Below, piece after piece: positions 7,966 to 15,358 of a DNA stretch of 29,593 nt. The stretch spans positions 1 through 29,593 of the forward strand of contig NZ_QFPF01000033.1 in NCBI RefSeq assembly GCF_003248605.1. The letters run 5' to 3'. The notes below the pieces were generated by a model, which saw only the letters and a list, made by a program, of their open reading frames with translations, did not search any database and was not told the origin of the DNA. Position 1 is the first letter of the stretch; each line of letters starts with the position of its first letter. Both the position numbers and the translations under genes were made by a program. Source of the stretch: Microbacterium sp. (GTDB taxonomy: Bacteria; Actinomycetota; Actinomycetes; Actinomycetales; Microbacteriaceae).

Positions 7966-8739
7966 CTACCTCGATTCGAGGGATGCCGGTGCCGCGGCCG
8001 CGAGGGGTCCGCGGTCCGAGAGCTCGACATCCTGGTTGTAGCGGTACAGCCGCGCGGGACGGTGGCTGCCCGTGCGGAACGACTGGGTGGGGATGAGGGT
8101 GCCGGACCCCTCGACCTGCCGCCGGAAGTTGGCGGGGTCGAGACGGCGTCCGAGGATCGCCTCGTAGGCCTCGCGCAGGTCGGCGAGGGTGAACTCGTCG
8201 GGCAGCAGGCCGTGCGCGATGCGGCTGTAGCCGACCTTGTTGCGCAGGCGCCACAGCGCGTAGTCGACGATCTGGTTGTGGTCGAACGCGAGATGCGGGA
8301 GCGAGGCTGCGGCGAACCATTCGACGTTCTCGGGGGCCGTCAGGCCCGCGGCGTGTGCGGCGACCTGCGCATCGACCTCGTCGGCGCGCAGCAGAGCCCA
8401 GTAGACGATCGAGACGACGCGGCTCGGCGAGCGGCCGACGTCGCCGAACGCGTAGAGCTGCTCGAGGTAGCTGGGCGTGAGGCCGGTGGTCTCGGCGAGC
8501 GTGCGGGATGCCGCCGTGTCGAGACCCTCGGCGGCGTCCAGCCATCCGCCGGGCAGCGCCCACAGACCCTCGAACGGATCGCGCGTGCGGCGCACGAGGG
8601 GCAGGACGAGTGCGGGGCAGTCGGCGCCGGAAAGGCGCCGCAGCGTGAAGATGACGGTGGACACGGCGACGCGCGCTTCGTCGACCGCGGCCGGGGTGGC
8701 GGCCGCAGTGCGGGTTGCCTCTGGAACGGTTCGTGTCAT
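7966..8739 (-). CDS. nrtR: NUDIX-related transcriptional regulator of NAD synthesis (NrtR)
   Basis: A 257-residue protein with an N-terminal Nudix fold and a C-terminal winged helix (about 175-235, including DEFTLADLREAYEAILGRRLD and the basic tail FRTGSHRPARLYRYN). The Nudix box (about 65-87) is degenerate: the catalytic REUxEE reads RTLAET, so hydrolysis is unlikely and ligand sensing more likely, as in NrtR proteins, which bind ADP-ribose-type metabolites. First gene of the nad operon, 2 nt before nadA, hence autoregulation is expected. Start: ATG 8739 is 11 nt after a GAGGAG site; ATG 8748 is in frame but only 2 nt from that site; further in-frame codons continue upstream. I prefer 8739 but 8748 is possible. 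Confidence 0.88.
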   Translation of the reverse strand: MTRTVPEATRTAAATPAAVDEARVAVSTVIFTLRRLSGADCPALVLPLVRRTRDPFEGLWALPGGWLDAAEGLDTAASRTLAETTGLTPSYLEQLYAFGDVGRSPSRVVSIVYWALLRADEVDAQVAAHAAGLTAPENVEWFAAASLPHLAFDHNQIVDYALWRLRNKVGYSRIAHGLLPDEFTLADLREAYEAILGRRLDPANFRRQVEGSGTLIPTQSFRTGSHRPARLYRYNQDVELSDRGPLAAAAPASLESR

Positions 8740-8761
8740 AGTGACCATTACTCCTCGAGCG

Positions 8762-8791
8762 ATCTTAGTGTCGACATGACATGAAGTGCAA
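8762..8791 (-). promoter_or_regulatory. Promoter of the nrtR-nadABC operon
   Basis: On the minus strand TTGCAC (8791-8786) and TAAGAT (8767-8762) are separated by 18 nt. The start site would fall near 8755, giving a very short leader. The candidate NrtR operator lies in the spacer. Motif match only. Confidence 0.5.
8764..8786. promoter_or_regulatory. Candidate NrtR operator
   Basis: A 23-bp imperfect palindrome, CTT-N2-TGTC-N5-GACA-N2-AAG, with 7 of 11 base pairs matching. It fills the space between the -35 and -10 of the nrtR promoter, where a bound repressor would block RNA polymerase. It also lies about 40 bp upstream of the -10 of the divergent protease gene. Assignment to NrtR is inferred from position. 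Confidence 0.45.
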
Positions 8792-8827
8792 GCGGCCAGC
8801 ATCCCGCGCCTTCTCAGACATCCCGCC

Positions 8828-8833
8828 TAAGCT
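8828..8833 (+). promoter_or_regulatory. -10 element (TAAGCT) of the MarP-like protease gene
   Basis: TAAGCT lies 31 nt before the GTG at 8865, leaving a leader of about 25 nt that holds the ribosome binding site GAGGGGAG. No convincing -35 is seen. Confidence 0.35.
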
Positions 8834-8864
8834 CGCCCTGCCGGATCGCGTGAGGGGAGAGCGA

Positions 8865-10037
8865 GTGCTCGTCGTCGACATCGTGCTGATCGTCGTTCTC
8901 GTCGTCGCGCTGATCATCGGCGTGCAGCGGGGACTGTTCGCCAGCCTCGGCACCCTCGTCGGCGTCGCGGGCGGCGGCATCGCCGCGTTCTGGCTCATCC
9001 CGATCGTCAACGACGCGGTGCCGTGGCCGCAGTGGCGCGGCCTCATCGTGCTGGCCGTCGCGGTGCTCGTCCTCGTGACGGGGGCGCTTCTGGGGTCGGC
9101 CCTCGGAATGGCGATCCGCCGCGGGGCCGACCGCATCAGACTCAAGGGCATCGAGCGACTGCTCGGCGGCGCCGTCAGCGTCATCGTCGCGGCGCTCGCC
9201 ATCTCGCTCGTGGGCCAGAGCGTCGCCGCGACCGGCATGCCGATCGTGTCGCAGGCGCTCTCGTCGTCGCAGGTGCTCCGCACGATCGAGGAGATCACCC
9301 CCCGCCCCGTGCAGGCCACGCTCGCTCAGCTGCGCGGCGCCGTGCTCGACGAGGGGCTGCCGACGCTCGGCACCCTGCTCGATGGCGCGGTCTCACCCGG
9401 CGCACCCGAAGTAGCCCTCGACGACCCGGCGCTCGCCGCAGCCGCTCGATCGGTCGGTCGCGTCTCCGGCGTCGCGTACGCCTGCGGCACGAGCGCGACG
9501 GGAACAGGTTTCGTCATCGCCCCCGACCGGGTGGTGACGAACGCGCATGTCGTGGCCGGGGTCGAGACGCCGGTGGTCGAGCTTCCGGGCGTCGCCGCCC
9601 GCGAGGGGCGGATCGTCTACTTCGATCCCATCGACGACCTCGCCGTGATCGCCGTCGACGATCTCGGGGCGGATGTGCTGCCCGTCGTGCCGACCCTCGC
9701 CGCCGGCGCCGGCGCGGTGGTGCAGGGATACCCCTACGGAGGGCCATTCGAGATGGGGGGAGCCGAGGTGATCTCGGTGGGCCCCGCGCAGGTGCCCGAC
9801 ATCTACGACGACGCGACCGCCGAGCGCGAGGTCTACGCCCTCGCCGCGACGGTGCGTCCCGGCAATTCGGGGGGTCCGCTGCTCACGACCGCCGGCGAGG
9901 TGGCCGGTGTCGTCTTCGCCCGCGCGGAGAACGACGACAACCTCGGCTATGCGATGACGACCACCGAGCTCACGCCGGTGCTGGCGCAGGCCGAGGGCCT
10001 CGACGCCGCGGTCTCGTCCGGCCGCTGCGCGGGCTGA
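8865..10037 (+). CDS. MarP-like membrane-anchored serine protease (CvpA domain plus trypsin-like domain)
   Basis: A 390-residue protein. Residues about 1-130 carry four hydrophobic segments of the CvpA/colicin V production type. The rest is an extracytoplasmic chymotrypsin-fold protease with a visible catalytic triad: His228 in TNAHVVAG, Asp258 in DDLAVIAVDD, and Ser335 in PGNSGGPL. This matches mycobacterial MarP (Rv3671c), which is needed for acid and oxidative stress resistance. Cys207 (YACGTS) and Cys388 at the extreme C-terminus could form the disulfide known for that family. The start is GTG 8865 because GAGGGGAG sits just before it and the membrane segment begins at once; an in-frame ATG at 8781 would add 28 non-hydrophobic residues and overlap the promoter region. 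Divergent from nrtR. Confidence 0.88.
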   Translation: MLVVDIVLIVVLVVALIIGVQRGLFASLGTLVGVAGGGIAAFWLIPIVNDAVPWPQWRGLIVLAVAVLVLVTGALLGSALGMAIRRGADRIRLKGIERLLGGAVSVIVAALAISLVGQSVAATGMPIVSQALSSSQVLRTIEEITPRPVQATLAQLRGAVLDEGLPTLGTLLDGAVSPGAPEVALDDPALAAAARSVGRVSGVAYACGTSATGTGFVIAPDRVVTNAHVVAGVETPVVELPGVAAREGRIVYFDPIDDLAVIAVDDLGADVLPVVPTLAAGAGAVVQGYPYGGPFEMGGAEVISVGPAQVPDIYDDATAEREVYALAATVRPGNSGGPLLTTAGEVAGVVFARAENDDNLGYAMTTTELTPVLAQAEGLDAAVSSGRCAG

Positions 10038-10229
10038 CGGCCTGACCCGGGACCCTGTCGGCGGCCTGACCCGGGCCCTGTCGGCGGCCTGAACCGGTCC
10101 CCCCGATCGGCGGCCTGACCCGGTCCCCCCGATCGGCGGGGCTGACCCTGCCCCTGTCGCGGCCCAGCCCGGGACCCTGGCTGCGGCCTGACGGGGCCCC
10201 TATCGGCGGCCCAACCCGGACCCTGTCGG
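10038..10229 (+). repeat. Minisatellite A, first block: about 8 units of 23-26 bp
   Basis: Starting immediately after the protease stop codon, about eight units follow the pattern CGGCCTGACCCGG(G)NCC...GTCGG. Lengths vary (23, 24 and 26 nt) and unit sequences have drifted. The end of the protease gene (GCGGGCTGACGG) resembles a unit, so the array may have grown out of the stop-codon region. No open reading frame in it looks like a gene. The block ends where the first 67-nt palindrome begins. Confidence 0.8.
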
Positions 10230-10296
10230 CGAACCCACATTTTTGCAGCGAGCCACCACGTGTCGTGTGGTGGCTCGCTGCAAAAGTGGTGGTTCG
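10230..10296 (+). repeat. 67-nt palindromic element, copy 1
   Basis: Starts CGAACCCACA and ends GGTGGTTCG. Inner arms of 19 bp (TTTTGCAGCGAGCCACCAC and its complement) pair perfectly around a 7-nt centre; the outer arms pair with three mismatches. Part of a 96-bp block (10225-10320) repeated without change at 10506-10601. See copies at 10511, 18237, 19377 and 28186. Confidence 0.9.
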
Positions 10297-10365
10297 AGTG
10301 GATGCTGGAGCCTGCGCGGCGGGGCCCGCCCGGTCGCGCGGCGGGGGGACCCGGGCACCTGTCGG

Positions 10366-10510
10366 CGGCCCGTCGCGGCCCCTTGCCGGCAGCCCGACGC
10401 GGCCCATTGTCGGCGGCCCGACCCGGGACCTTGTCGGCGGCCTGACCCGGGACCTTGTCGGCGGCCTGACCCGGTCCCCCCGATCGGCGGGCTGACCCTG
10501 CCCCCGTCGG
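10366..10510 (+). repeat. Minisatellite A, second block: about 6 units of 23-26 bp
   Basis: Six further units of the same family as 10038-10229. Two adjacent units are almost identical (CGGCCCGACCCGGGACCTTG and CGGCCTGACCCGGGACCTTG). The block again ends directly at a palindrome copy (10511). The 10297-10365 stretch before it is GC-rich spacer, of which 10297-10320 is shared with the flank of copy 2. Confidence 0.8.
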
Positions 10511-10577
10511 CGAACCCACATTTTTGCAGCGAGCCACCACGTGTCGTGTGGTGGCTCGCTGCAAAAGTGGTGGTTCG
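10511..10577 (+). repeat. 67-nt palindromic element, copy 2
   Basis: Identical over all 67 nt to copy 1, with 5 nt of identical left flank and 24 nt of identical right flank, 281 bp away. This indicates a recent segmental duplication or gene-conversion event rather than two independent insertions. Confidence 0.9.
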
Positions 10578-10625
10578 AGTGGATGCTGGAGCCTGCGCGG
10601 CACGCCCGGCCCGGTCTCGCGGCGG

Positions 10626-10799
10626 GCCGGGATCGTCGTCAGCAGACCGAGGTCAGGGCGCCGGGATCAGCAGACCGCTGTCGGCAGGCCGGGATCAGCA
10701 GACCGCCGTCGGCAGGCCGCCTTCAGCAGGCCGGGATCAGCGGCCGCCTTCAGCAGGCCGGGATCAGCAGGCCGGGATCAGGAGGCCGGGATCACGAGG
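10626..10799 (-). repeat. Minisatellite B: 14-bp units running into the end of metQ
   Basis: Read on the plus strand, units follow GCCGGGATCAGCAG, alternating with ACCGCCGTCGGCAG and GCCGCCTTCAGCAG. From about 10659 the 14-bp period is nearly unbroken, with one 13-bp unit. The last unit (10785-10798) is inside the metQ coding region and encodes its C-terminus GLVIPAS just before the stop at 10778-10780. The array therefore seems to have expanded outward from the metQ stop codon. It holds no gene beyond metQ. Confidence 0.8.
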
Positions 10800-11599
10800 C
10801 CCGCGTATGTCTCCTCGATGAACGCGGCGGTCTCGGCCGAGGTCAGCAGCTCGTAGAGCGCGACGACGCGGGGGTCGTCGACGAGCTCGGCGCGAGTGGC
10901 GAGGATGTTGAAGTAGGGGCTGTCGGTCGACTCGCTGAGGATCTGCAGGTCGCCCGAGAGGCCGGCCGCCGCGGCGAAGCTGAAGTTCACGATCGCGGCG
11001 TCCTGTTGGGCGAGGGCGGCGGGCAGGCTCGCCGCGTCGATCTCCGTGAAGACGAAGTCGTTCGGGTTGGCGGTGATGTCGGCGACCGTCGTCGGGTTCT
11101 CGGTGGTCTCGATCAGGCCCGCGTCGGCGAGCAAGAGCAGTGCGCGCGACTCGTTGCTCGCGTCGTTGGGCAGTGCGATCTCGGCGCCCTCGGGCAGATC
11201 CTCGATCGCATCGACGGTCTCGGAGTACAGCGCGAGCGGGGGCAGGTAGATCTCGCCGACCGAGACGAGGTCCTCGCCCGAGTCCTCGACGAACAGGTCG
11301 AGGAAGGGCCCGTGCTGGAAGAGGTTCACATCGGTCGCACCCTGCGCGAGCGCGGGGTTGGGGGTGTTGTAGTCGCTGAACTCGGTGATCTCGATCTCGA
11401 GTCCGGCGTCCTCGGCGAGGTTCTCCTGCACGAAGGTCAGGATCTCGCCCGCGGGCACAGCGGTCGCGCCCACGACGATCGTGCCCAGGCTCTCGCTGTC
11501 GGAGGCGGGCTCGCTGGATCCGTCTGCGCAGCCGGCGAGGGCCAGGGCGGCGGTGGTCAGAGCGGCGAGGCCGGCGGCGGGGCGCAGCAGACGGGGCAT
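10778..11599 (-). CDS. metQ: Methionine-binding lipoprotein of the MetNIQ importer
   Basis: A 273-residue NlpA/MetQ-family solute-binding protein. The signal peptide ends in the lipobox LALAGC (Cys24 lipidated). The core shows the family segments TIVVGATAVPAGEIL, FSDYNTPNPALAQGATDVNLFQH (split here), IALPNDASNESRALLLLADAGLI and ITANPNDFVFTEIDAASLPAAL. It binds methionine or a related amino acid outside the membrane and delivers it to MetI. It is the last gene of metN-metI-metQ, 59 nt after metI, with AAGGA as ribosome binding site; a small hairpin in that gap (minus strand CGGCGG/CCGCCG stem) may adjust its expression. The last codons are part of a 14-bp minisatellite. Confidence 0.9.
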   Translation of the reverse strand: MPRLLRPAAGLAALTTAALALAGCADGSSEPASDSESLGTIVVGATAVPAGEILTFVQENLAEDAGLEIEITEFSDYNTPNPALAQGATDVNLFQHGPFLDLFVEDSGEDLVSVGEIYLPPLALYSETVDAIEDLPEGAEIALPNDASNESRALLLLADAGLIETTENPTTVADITANPNDFVFTEIDAASLPAALAQQDAAIVNFSFAAAAGLSGDLQILSESTDSPYFNILATRAELVDDPRVVALYELLTSAETAAFIEETYAGLVIPAS

Positions 11600-11658
11600 G
11601 GGAGTGTCCTTTCGAGGGGCGGTGCAGGGGATGCGGCGGCGTGTGTCCGCCGTGGATC

Positions 11659-12399
11659 TCAGGGCTTCTCGACCCGGGCGCGGCGGCGCGTGCGGGGACG
11701 CTCGTGGTCGAGTCGTCGCGCGAGCAGGCCGCCGGCGGACTGCAGCGCCTGGACGAGCACGAGCAGCACGATCACGACGGCGACGATGTACTCGGTGCTG
11801 TAGCGCTGGTAGCCGAAACGGATCGCCAGGTCGCCGAGGCCTCCGGCGCCGACGACGCCGGCGATGGCCGAGAAGTTGATGATCGAGACGACGGTCGTGG
11901 TGAAGCCCAGCACGATGGCGGGCATCGCCTCGGGCACGAGCACCTTCGACAGGATCTGCCAGCGCGTGGCTCCGAGCGCATCGGCGGCCTCGATCTTTCC
12001 GGCCGAGACCTCGCGCACGGCGATCTCGACGATGCGGGCGAAGAACGGGATCGCGGCGATGCTGAGCGGCACGATCGCGGCCGTCGAGCCGAACGACGTG
12101 CCGATGAGTACGTAGGTGAACGGGATGAGCGCGATCATGAGGATGACGAACGGCACCGACCGCGTGATGTTCACGACGACCGCGATCACGACGTTGACGA
12201 TCCGTCCGAGCGCGCGGCTGCCGAACGGCGCCTGCAGGATGCCGCCGCGGTCGGTCGCGACGAGGAGGACGCCGATCACGAGACCCACGACGAAGGTGAC
12301 GAGCATCGTCACGCCCACCATGTAGAGGGTCTCGAGGGTCGCCTCCCAGAGGTTCGCGGCCATGTCGGACCAGAAGTCCGGGTCATCGACGTCGATCAC
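11659..12399 (-). CDS. metI: Methionine ABC transporter permease
   Basis: A 246-residue membrane protein with about five hydrophobic helices and the EAA loop ADALGATRWQILSKVLVPEAMPAI that docks on the ATPase. NITRSVPFVILMIALIPFT and INFSAIAGVVGAGGLGDLAIRFGYQRY are typical of MetI. It forms the transmembrane channel with MetN and MetQ. The start is GTG 12399, in a GTGA overlap with the metN stop. The longer upstream frame is only the metN shadow. Confidence 0.93.
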   Translation of the reverse strand: MIDVDDPDFWSDMAANLWEATLETLYMVGVTMLVTFVVGLVIGVLLVATDRGGILQAPFGSRALGRIVNVVIAVVVNITRSVPFVILMIALIPFTYVLIGTSFGSTAAIVPLSIAAIPFFARIVEIAVREVSAGKIEAADALGATRWQILSKVLVPEAMPAIVLGFTTTVVSIINFSAIAGVVGAGGLGDLAIRFGYQRYSTEYIVAVVIVLLVLVQALQSAGGLLARRLDHERPRTRRRARVEKP

Positions 12400-13370
12400 G
12401 CGGCCACCTCCTCGACGACGATGCCCTGAGCCGTCAGCGCGCGCACGACGGCCGTCGCGTCGGATCCCGGAGGAAGCTCGAGCCGGGTGCGCCCCGTCTG
12501 CACGCTGTCGATGGTCTCGATGGCCGCTCCGAGCAGCCCGATGTCGAGGCACTGCTCGCGGGCGAGGCGGGCGATGACGGGCTCGTGGGCGACGAGCTCG
12601 GTGAACGTCAGATCGAGCACCGTCGCACCCGGGCGCGCGGGGGTGTCGCCGAGTGGGAAGAGCTGACGCGCGATGACCGAGCCCGGCGTGCGCAGGATCG
12701 TCCGCAGTCGCCCGCTCTCGACGATGCGCCCCGACTGCATGAGCGCCGCGGACGAGCAGATCGCCTTGACGACATCCATCTCGTGCGTGATCAGCAGGAT
12801 CGTCAGGCCGAGCTCGCGGTTGAGATCCCGCAGCAGCTCGAGGATGCTGCGGGTCGTCTCGGGGTCGAGGGCGCTCGTCGCCTCGTCGGAGAGCAGCACC
12901 CGCGGCCGGGACGCGAGGGCGCGCGCGATGCCCACGCGCTGTTTCTGCCCGCCCGAGAGCTCGGAGGGGTACGCGTCGGCCTTCGTCCCGAGCCCGACCA
13001 GGTCGAGGATCTCGCCGACGCGGCGTCGGCGATCGGCACGGGTCATGGCCTGCGCCTCGAGTGCGAGCGAGACGTTGCCCGCGACCGTTCGGCGCGAGAG
13101 CAGGTTGAAGTGCTGGAAGATCATCCCGATCCCGTGCCGCGCTTCGCGCAGCTCGCGTCCGGAGAGGCCCGTGATGCGGGTGCCGGCGACATCCACCGTC
13201 CCCGAGTCGGGGCGTTCGAGGCCGTTCACCGTGCGGATCAGCGTGCTCTTGCCGGCGCCGCTGGTTCCCACGACGCCGTAGATCTCGCCCTCCTCGACCT
13301 CGAGCGAGACGTCGTCGAGGGCGCGGACATCGCCGCGGAAGGTCTTGGTCAGGTGCTCTGTCGTGATCAT
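12396..13370 (-). CDS. metN: Methionine ABC transporter ATP-binding protein
   Basis: A 324-residue ATPase. Walker A GTSGAGKST (35-43), signature LSGGQKQRVGIARAL, Walker B RVLLSDEATSALD (Ser in place of the usual Leu/Ala before Asp), and ITHEMDVVKAIC with the switch histidine are all present. The last 75 residues (DLTFTELVAHEPVIARLARE onward) form the NIL/ACT-like regulatory domain, which in E. coli MetN binds methionine and gives trans-inhibition. The start is ATG 13370; frame upstream is open but reads as low-complexity leader. First gene of the met operon and divergent from the gcv riboswitch. Confidence 0.94.
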   Translation of the reverse strand: MITTEHLTKTFRGDVRALDDVSLEVEEGEIYGVVGTSGAGKSTLIRTVNGLERPDSGTVDVAGTRITGLSGRELREARHGIGMIFQHFNLLSRRTVAGNVSLALEAQAMTRADRRRRVGEILDLVGLGTKADAYPSELSGGQKQRVGIARALASRPRVLLSDEATSALDPETTRSILELLRDLNRELGLTILLITHEMDVVKAICSSAALMQSGRIVESGRLRTILRTPGSVIARQLFPLGDTPARPGATVLDLTFTELVAHEPVIARLAREQCLDIGLLGAAIETIDSVQTGRTRLELPPGSDATAVVRALTAQGIVVEEVAA

Positions 13371-13554
13371 GGCTGCATGCCGGGGCGCACCGTCCGACGA
13401 TCGGCGGGGCACCGCCGTCGGTGTTCGGGAACGCTCCAGCTTCGCCTGTGCGACGTCGGGCCGCGGCATCCTGTTACGGCGTGTGACGGGCGCAGCGCAG
13501 ACGAAGGCGGCAGAACGCGGCGGCGCGGCGGTGGCCAGGGCTGCGCGCGGCCGA
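13371..13554. other. Divergent spacer between metN and the gcv promoter
   Basis: About 180 nt without a gene. On the metN (minus) strand the leader could form a stable hairpin at 13395-13420 (CGAC GGCGG / CCGCC GTCG with a 4-nt bulge), close to the start codon. I looked for S-box, SAM-II and SAM-IV signatures and do not see one. A weak TAACAG on the minus strand near 13475 could be a -10. How metN is regulated is unclear. Confidence 0.4.
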
Positions 13555-13560
13555 TAGGCT
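13555..13560 (+). promoter_or_regulatory. gcvT: -10 element (TAGGCT) of the gcv operon
   Basis: TAGGCT is about 30 nt before the first riboswitch stem. The expected start site near 13567 puts the entire riboswitch in the transcript. No clear -35. Confidence 0.5.
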
Positions 13561-13590
13561 GGCGCGCACAATCGCATATCGGCCTCATCT

Positions 13591-13800
13591 CGAGCGGGAG
13601 AGCCCCGGACGCACAGCCCGGGCACCGAAGGAGCAAGCCTCCCCGCCAATCTCTCAGGTACCGCGTACCGCTCGAGCCGGCCACTCTGAAAAGCGATCCC
13701 GAGCCGCGCTCGACGATCCGCCGACGGTGAAAGCCTCCGCATCCACCCCCCTCGCACGGGGATGCGGCGGCGAAGCTCTCAGGCCCATGACAGAGGGGGA
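13591..13800 (+). promoter_or_regulatory. Tandem glycine riboswitch
   Basis: Two glycine aptamers in series upstream of gcvT. Aptamer 1 (13591-13674) is closed by CGAGCGG/CCGCTCG and holds the hallmark segments GGGAGAG, CACCGAAGGAGCAA and AATCTCTCAGGTACCG. Aptamer 2 (about 13681-13800) is closed by CTCTG (13684-13688) and CAGAG (13791-13795) and holds GGTGAAAGCC and CGAAGCTCTCAGGCCCATGA. The order and linker match the known glycine riboswitch. In other bacteria glycine binding turns gcv genes on. About 50 nt remain before the gcvT start; I see no clear terminator there, so control may act on translation. Confidence 0.9.
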
Positions 13801-13850
13801 GTTCGACAGGCGCCGCCCGGTGCCTGCCCGCACGATCACGGGAGAACTCG

Positions 13851-14978
13851 ATGTCAGAACCTGTCTTGCGCTCGACCCCGCTGCGCGGCGCGCACGAGCG
13901 CCGCGGTGCCTCGTTCACCGACTTCGGCGGCTGGTGGATGCCGGTGCGCTACACCTCCGACCTCGCCGAGCACCACGCGGTGCGCACGGCCGCGGGTCTG
14001 TTCGACGTCTCGCACATGGCGGAGTTCGTCGTCGAGGGACCGGGTGCCGGGGCGTTCCTCGACGCCGCGTTGGCGGGGCGGCTCTCCGTCGTGCCCGTGG
14101 GACGGGCGACCTATACGCTCCTGCTCGCCGAGACGGGCGGCATCGTCGACGACCTCATCGTGTATCGCCTCGCCGACCAGCGCTATCTGGTCGTCGCCAA
14201 CGCCGGCAACCACGATGCCGTCGCGGCCGCGCTCGAGGAGCGGATGGCCGGCTTCGAGGCGAGCGTCGTCGATGCGAGCGACCAGTACGCCCTGATCGCG
14301 CTGCAGGGGCCGGCGGCGGCGGCGGTGATGGATGCTGTCGCCCTGACCGACCTCGGACGCCCGCTCGCCGAGCTGTCCGGCTACAGCGTCACGCAGGCCC
14401 GGTTCGAGGACGCCCCTCTGCTCGTCGCCCGCACGGGGTACACGGGCGAGGACGGGTTCGAGCTCTACATCGGCGCCGCACACGCCGAGGGCCTGTGGGA
14501 GGCGATGCTGGCCGCGGGTGCGCCGCTCGGTCTCGTGCCGGCGGGGCTCGCCGCGCGCGACACCCTGCGGCTCGAGGCCGGCATGCCCCTGTACGGGCAT
14601 GAGCTCTCCCTCGATGTCCTGCCCGTGCAGGCGGGACTCGCCCGCGTGGTCGCGAGCGACAAGGACGCATTCGTCGGCGGCGCCGCGCTGGCCGCGATCG
14701 TCGACCCGGGTGCGCGCGTCCTCGTCGGCCTGAGCGCGGAGGGGCGTCGCGCGGCACGCGCAGGCTATGCCGTCCTGGCCCCGGGCGCCGACGCCGATCT
14801 TGTCGCCGTCGGCGAGGTCACCAGCGGCGCCCTCAGCCCCACCCTCGGCCATCCCATCGCGATGGCCTACGTCGATCCTCGCGTCAGCGCCCCCGGCACC
14901 ACCCTGTTCGTGGATGTGCGGGGAACGCCGATTCCCGCCACCGTCACCCCCCTGCCCTTTTACCGGAGGAAGAAATGA
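13851..14978 (+). CDS. gcvT: Glycine cleavage system T protein (aminomethyltransferase)
   Basis: A 375-residue folate-dependent enzyme that takes the aminomethyl group from lipoyl-GcvH, releasing ammonia and forming methylene-tetrahydrofolate. Motifs include [56 protein letters not shown] and [21 protein letters not shown], as in the family. GGAGA lies 5 nt before the ATG. Downstream of a glycine riboswitch; the ATGA overlap with gcvH shows translational coupling. Confidence 0.95.
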   Translation: MSEPVLRSTPLRGAHERRGASFTDFGGWWMPVRYTSDLAEHHAVRTAAGLFDVSHMAEFVVEGPGAGAFLDAALAGRLSVVPVGRATYTLLLAETGGIVDDLIVYRLADQRYLVVANAGNHDAVAAALEERMAGFEASVVDASDQYALIALQGPAAAAVMDAVALTDLGRPLAELSGYSVTQARFEDAPLLVARTGYTGEDGFELYIGAAHAEGLWEAMLAAGAPLGLVPAGLAARDTLRLEAGMPLYGHELSLDVLPVQAGLARVVASDKDAFVGGAALAAIVDPGARVLVGLSAEGRRAARAGYAVLAPGADADLVAVGEVTSGALSPTLGHPIAMAYVDPRVSAPGTTLFVDVRGTPIPATVTPLPFYRRKK

Positions 14979-15358
14979 CCGATCTCGCCGCCCTCTCCTA
15001 CACGACCGAGCACGAGTGGATCGCCCTCGACGGCGACGTCGCGACGGTCGGGATCACCGACTTCGCGGCCGACAAGCTCGGCGACGTCGTCTACGTCGAC
15101 CTGCCCGCCGTCGACTCCGGTGTGACCGCCGGCGCGGTGTGCGGCGAGATCGAATCGACCAAGTCCGTCGGCGAGCTCTACGCCCCACTCACCGGCGTCA
15201 TCGTCGCGGTGAACGAGGCCGTCGTCGACGATCCCGCGCTCGTGAACTCCTCGCCGTTCGAGGACGGCTGGCTCCTGAAGATCCGGGTCGACTCGTCGGC
15301 GACCGCCGACCTGCTCGACCGCGACGCGTACGCCGCGCTCACGGGGGAGGGCGCGTGA
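14975..15358 (+). CDS. gcvH: Glycine cleavage system H protein (lipoyl carrier)
   Basis: A 127-residue lipoyl-domain protein that shuttles the aminomethyl intermediate between GcvP, GcvT and dihydrolipoamide dehydrogenase. [20 protein letters not shown] is the usual N-terminus, and Lys63 in [12 protein letters not shown] is the lipoylated residue. The ATG overlaps the gcvT stop, and its own stop overlaps the gcvP start (GTGA). GAGGAAG just upstream is a strong ribosome binding site. Confidence 0.95.
   Translation: MTDLAALSYTTEHEWIALDGDVATVGITDFAADKLGDVVYVDLPAVDSGVTAGAVCGEIESTKSVGELYAPLTGVIVAVNEAVVDDPALVNSSPFEDGWLLKIRVDSSATADLLDRDAYAALTGEGA

Noticed and set aside
7964..8563. N-terminal extension of nadA to about 640 residues
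   Set aside because: The extra part is the nrtR gene read in another frame. The NadA family start MSATPL at 7963 follows the nrtR stop by 2 nt.
10230..10296. The 67-nt palindromes as ordinary intrinsic terminators
   Set aside because: No U-tract follows the stem in either direction, copies occur in non-terminal places (upstream of the AbiEi-like gene), and length and ends are fixed.
10038..10799. CRISPR array
   Set aside because: The repeats are directly tandem with drifting 14-26-bp units and no unique spacers of constant length, and no cas gene is in the window.
10038..10800. Arg/Pro/Gly-rich open frames on both strands of the repeat block
   Set aside because: They only translate the minisatellites, have no start signals and look like no protein; high GC keeps frames open by chance.
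13371..13480. SAM riboswitch upstream of metN
   Set aside because: Expected for a methionine importer, but none of the conserved SAM riboswitch segments is visible; only a simple hairpin is present.
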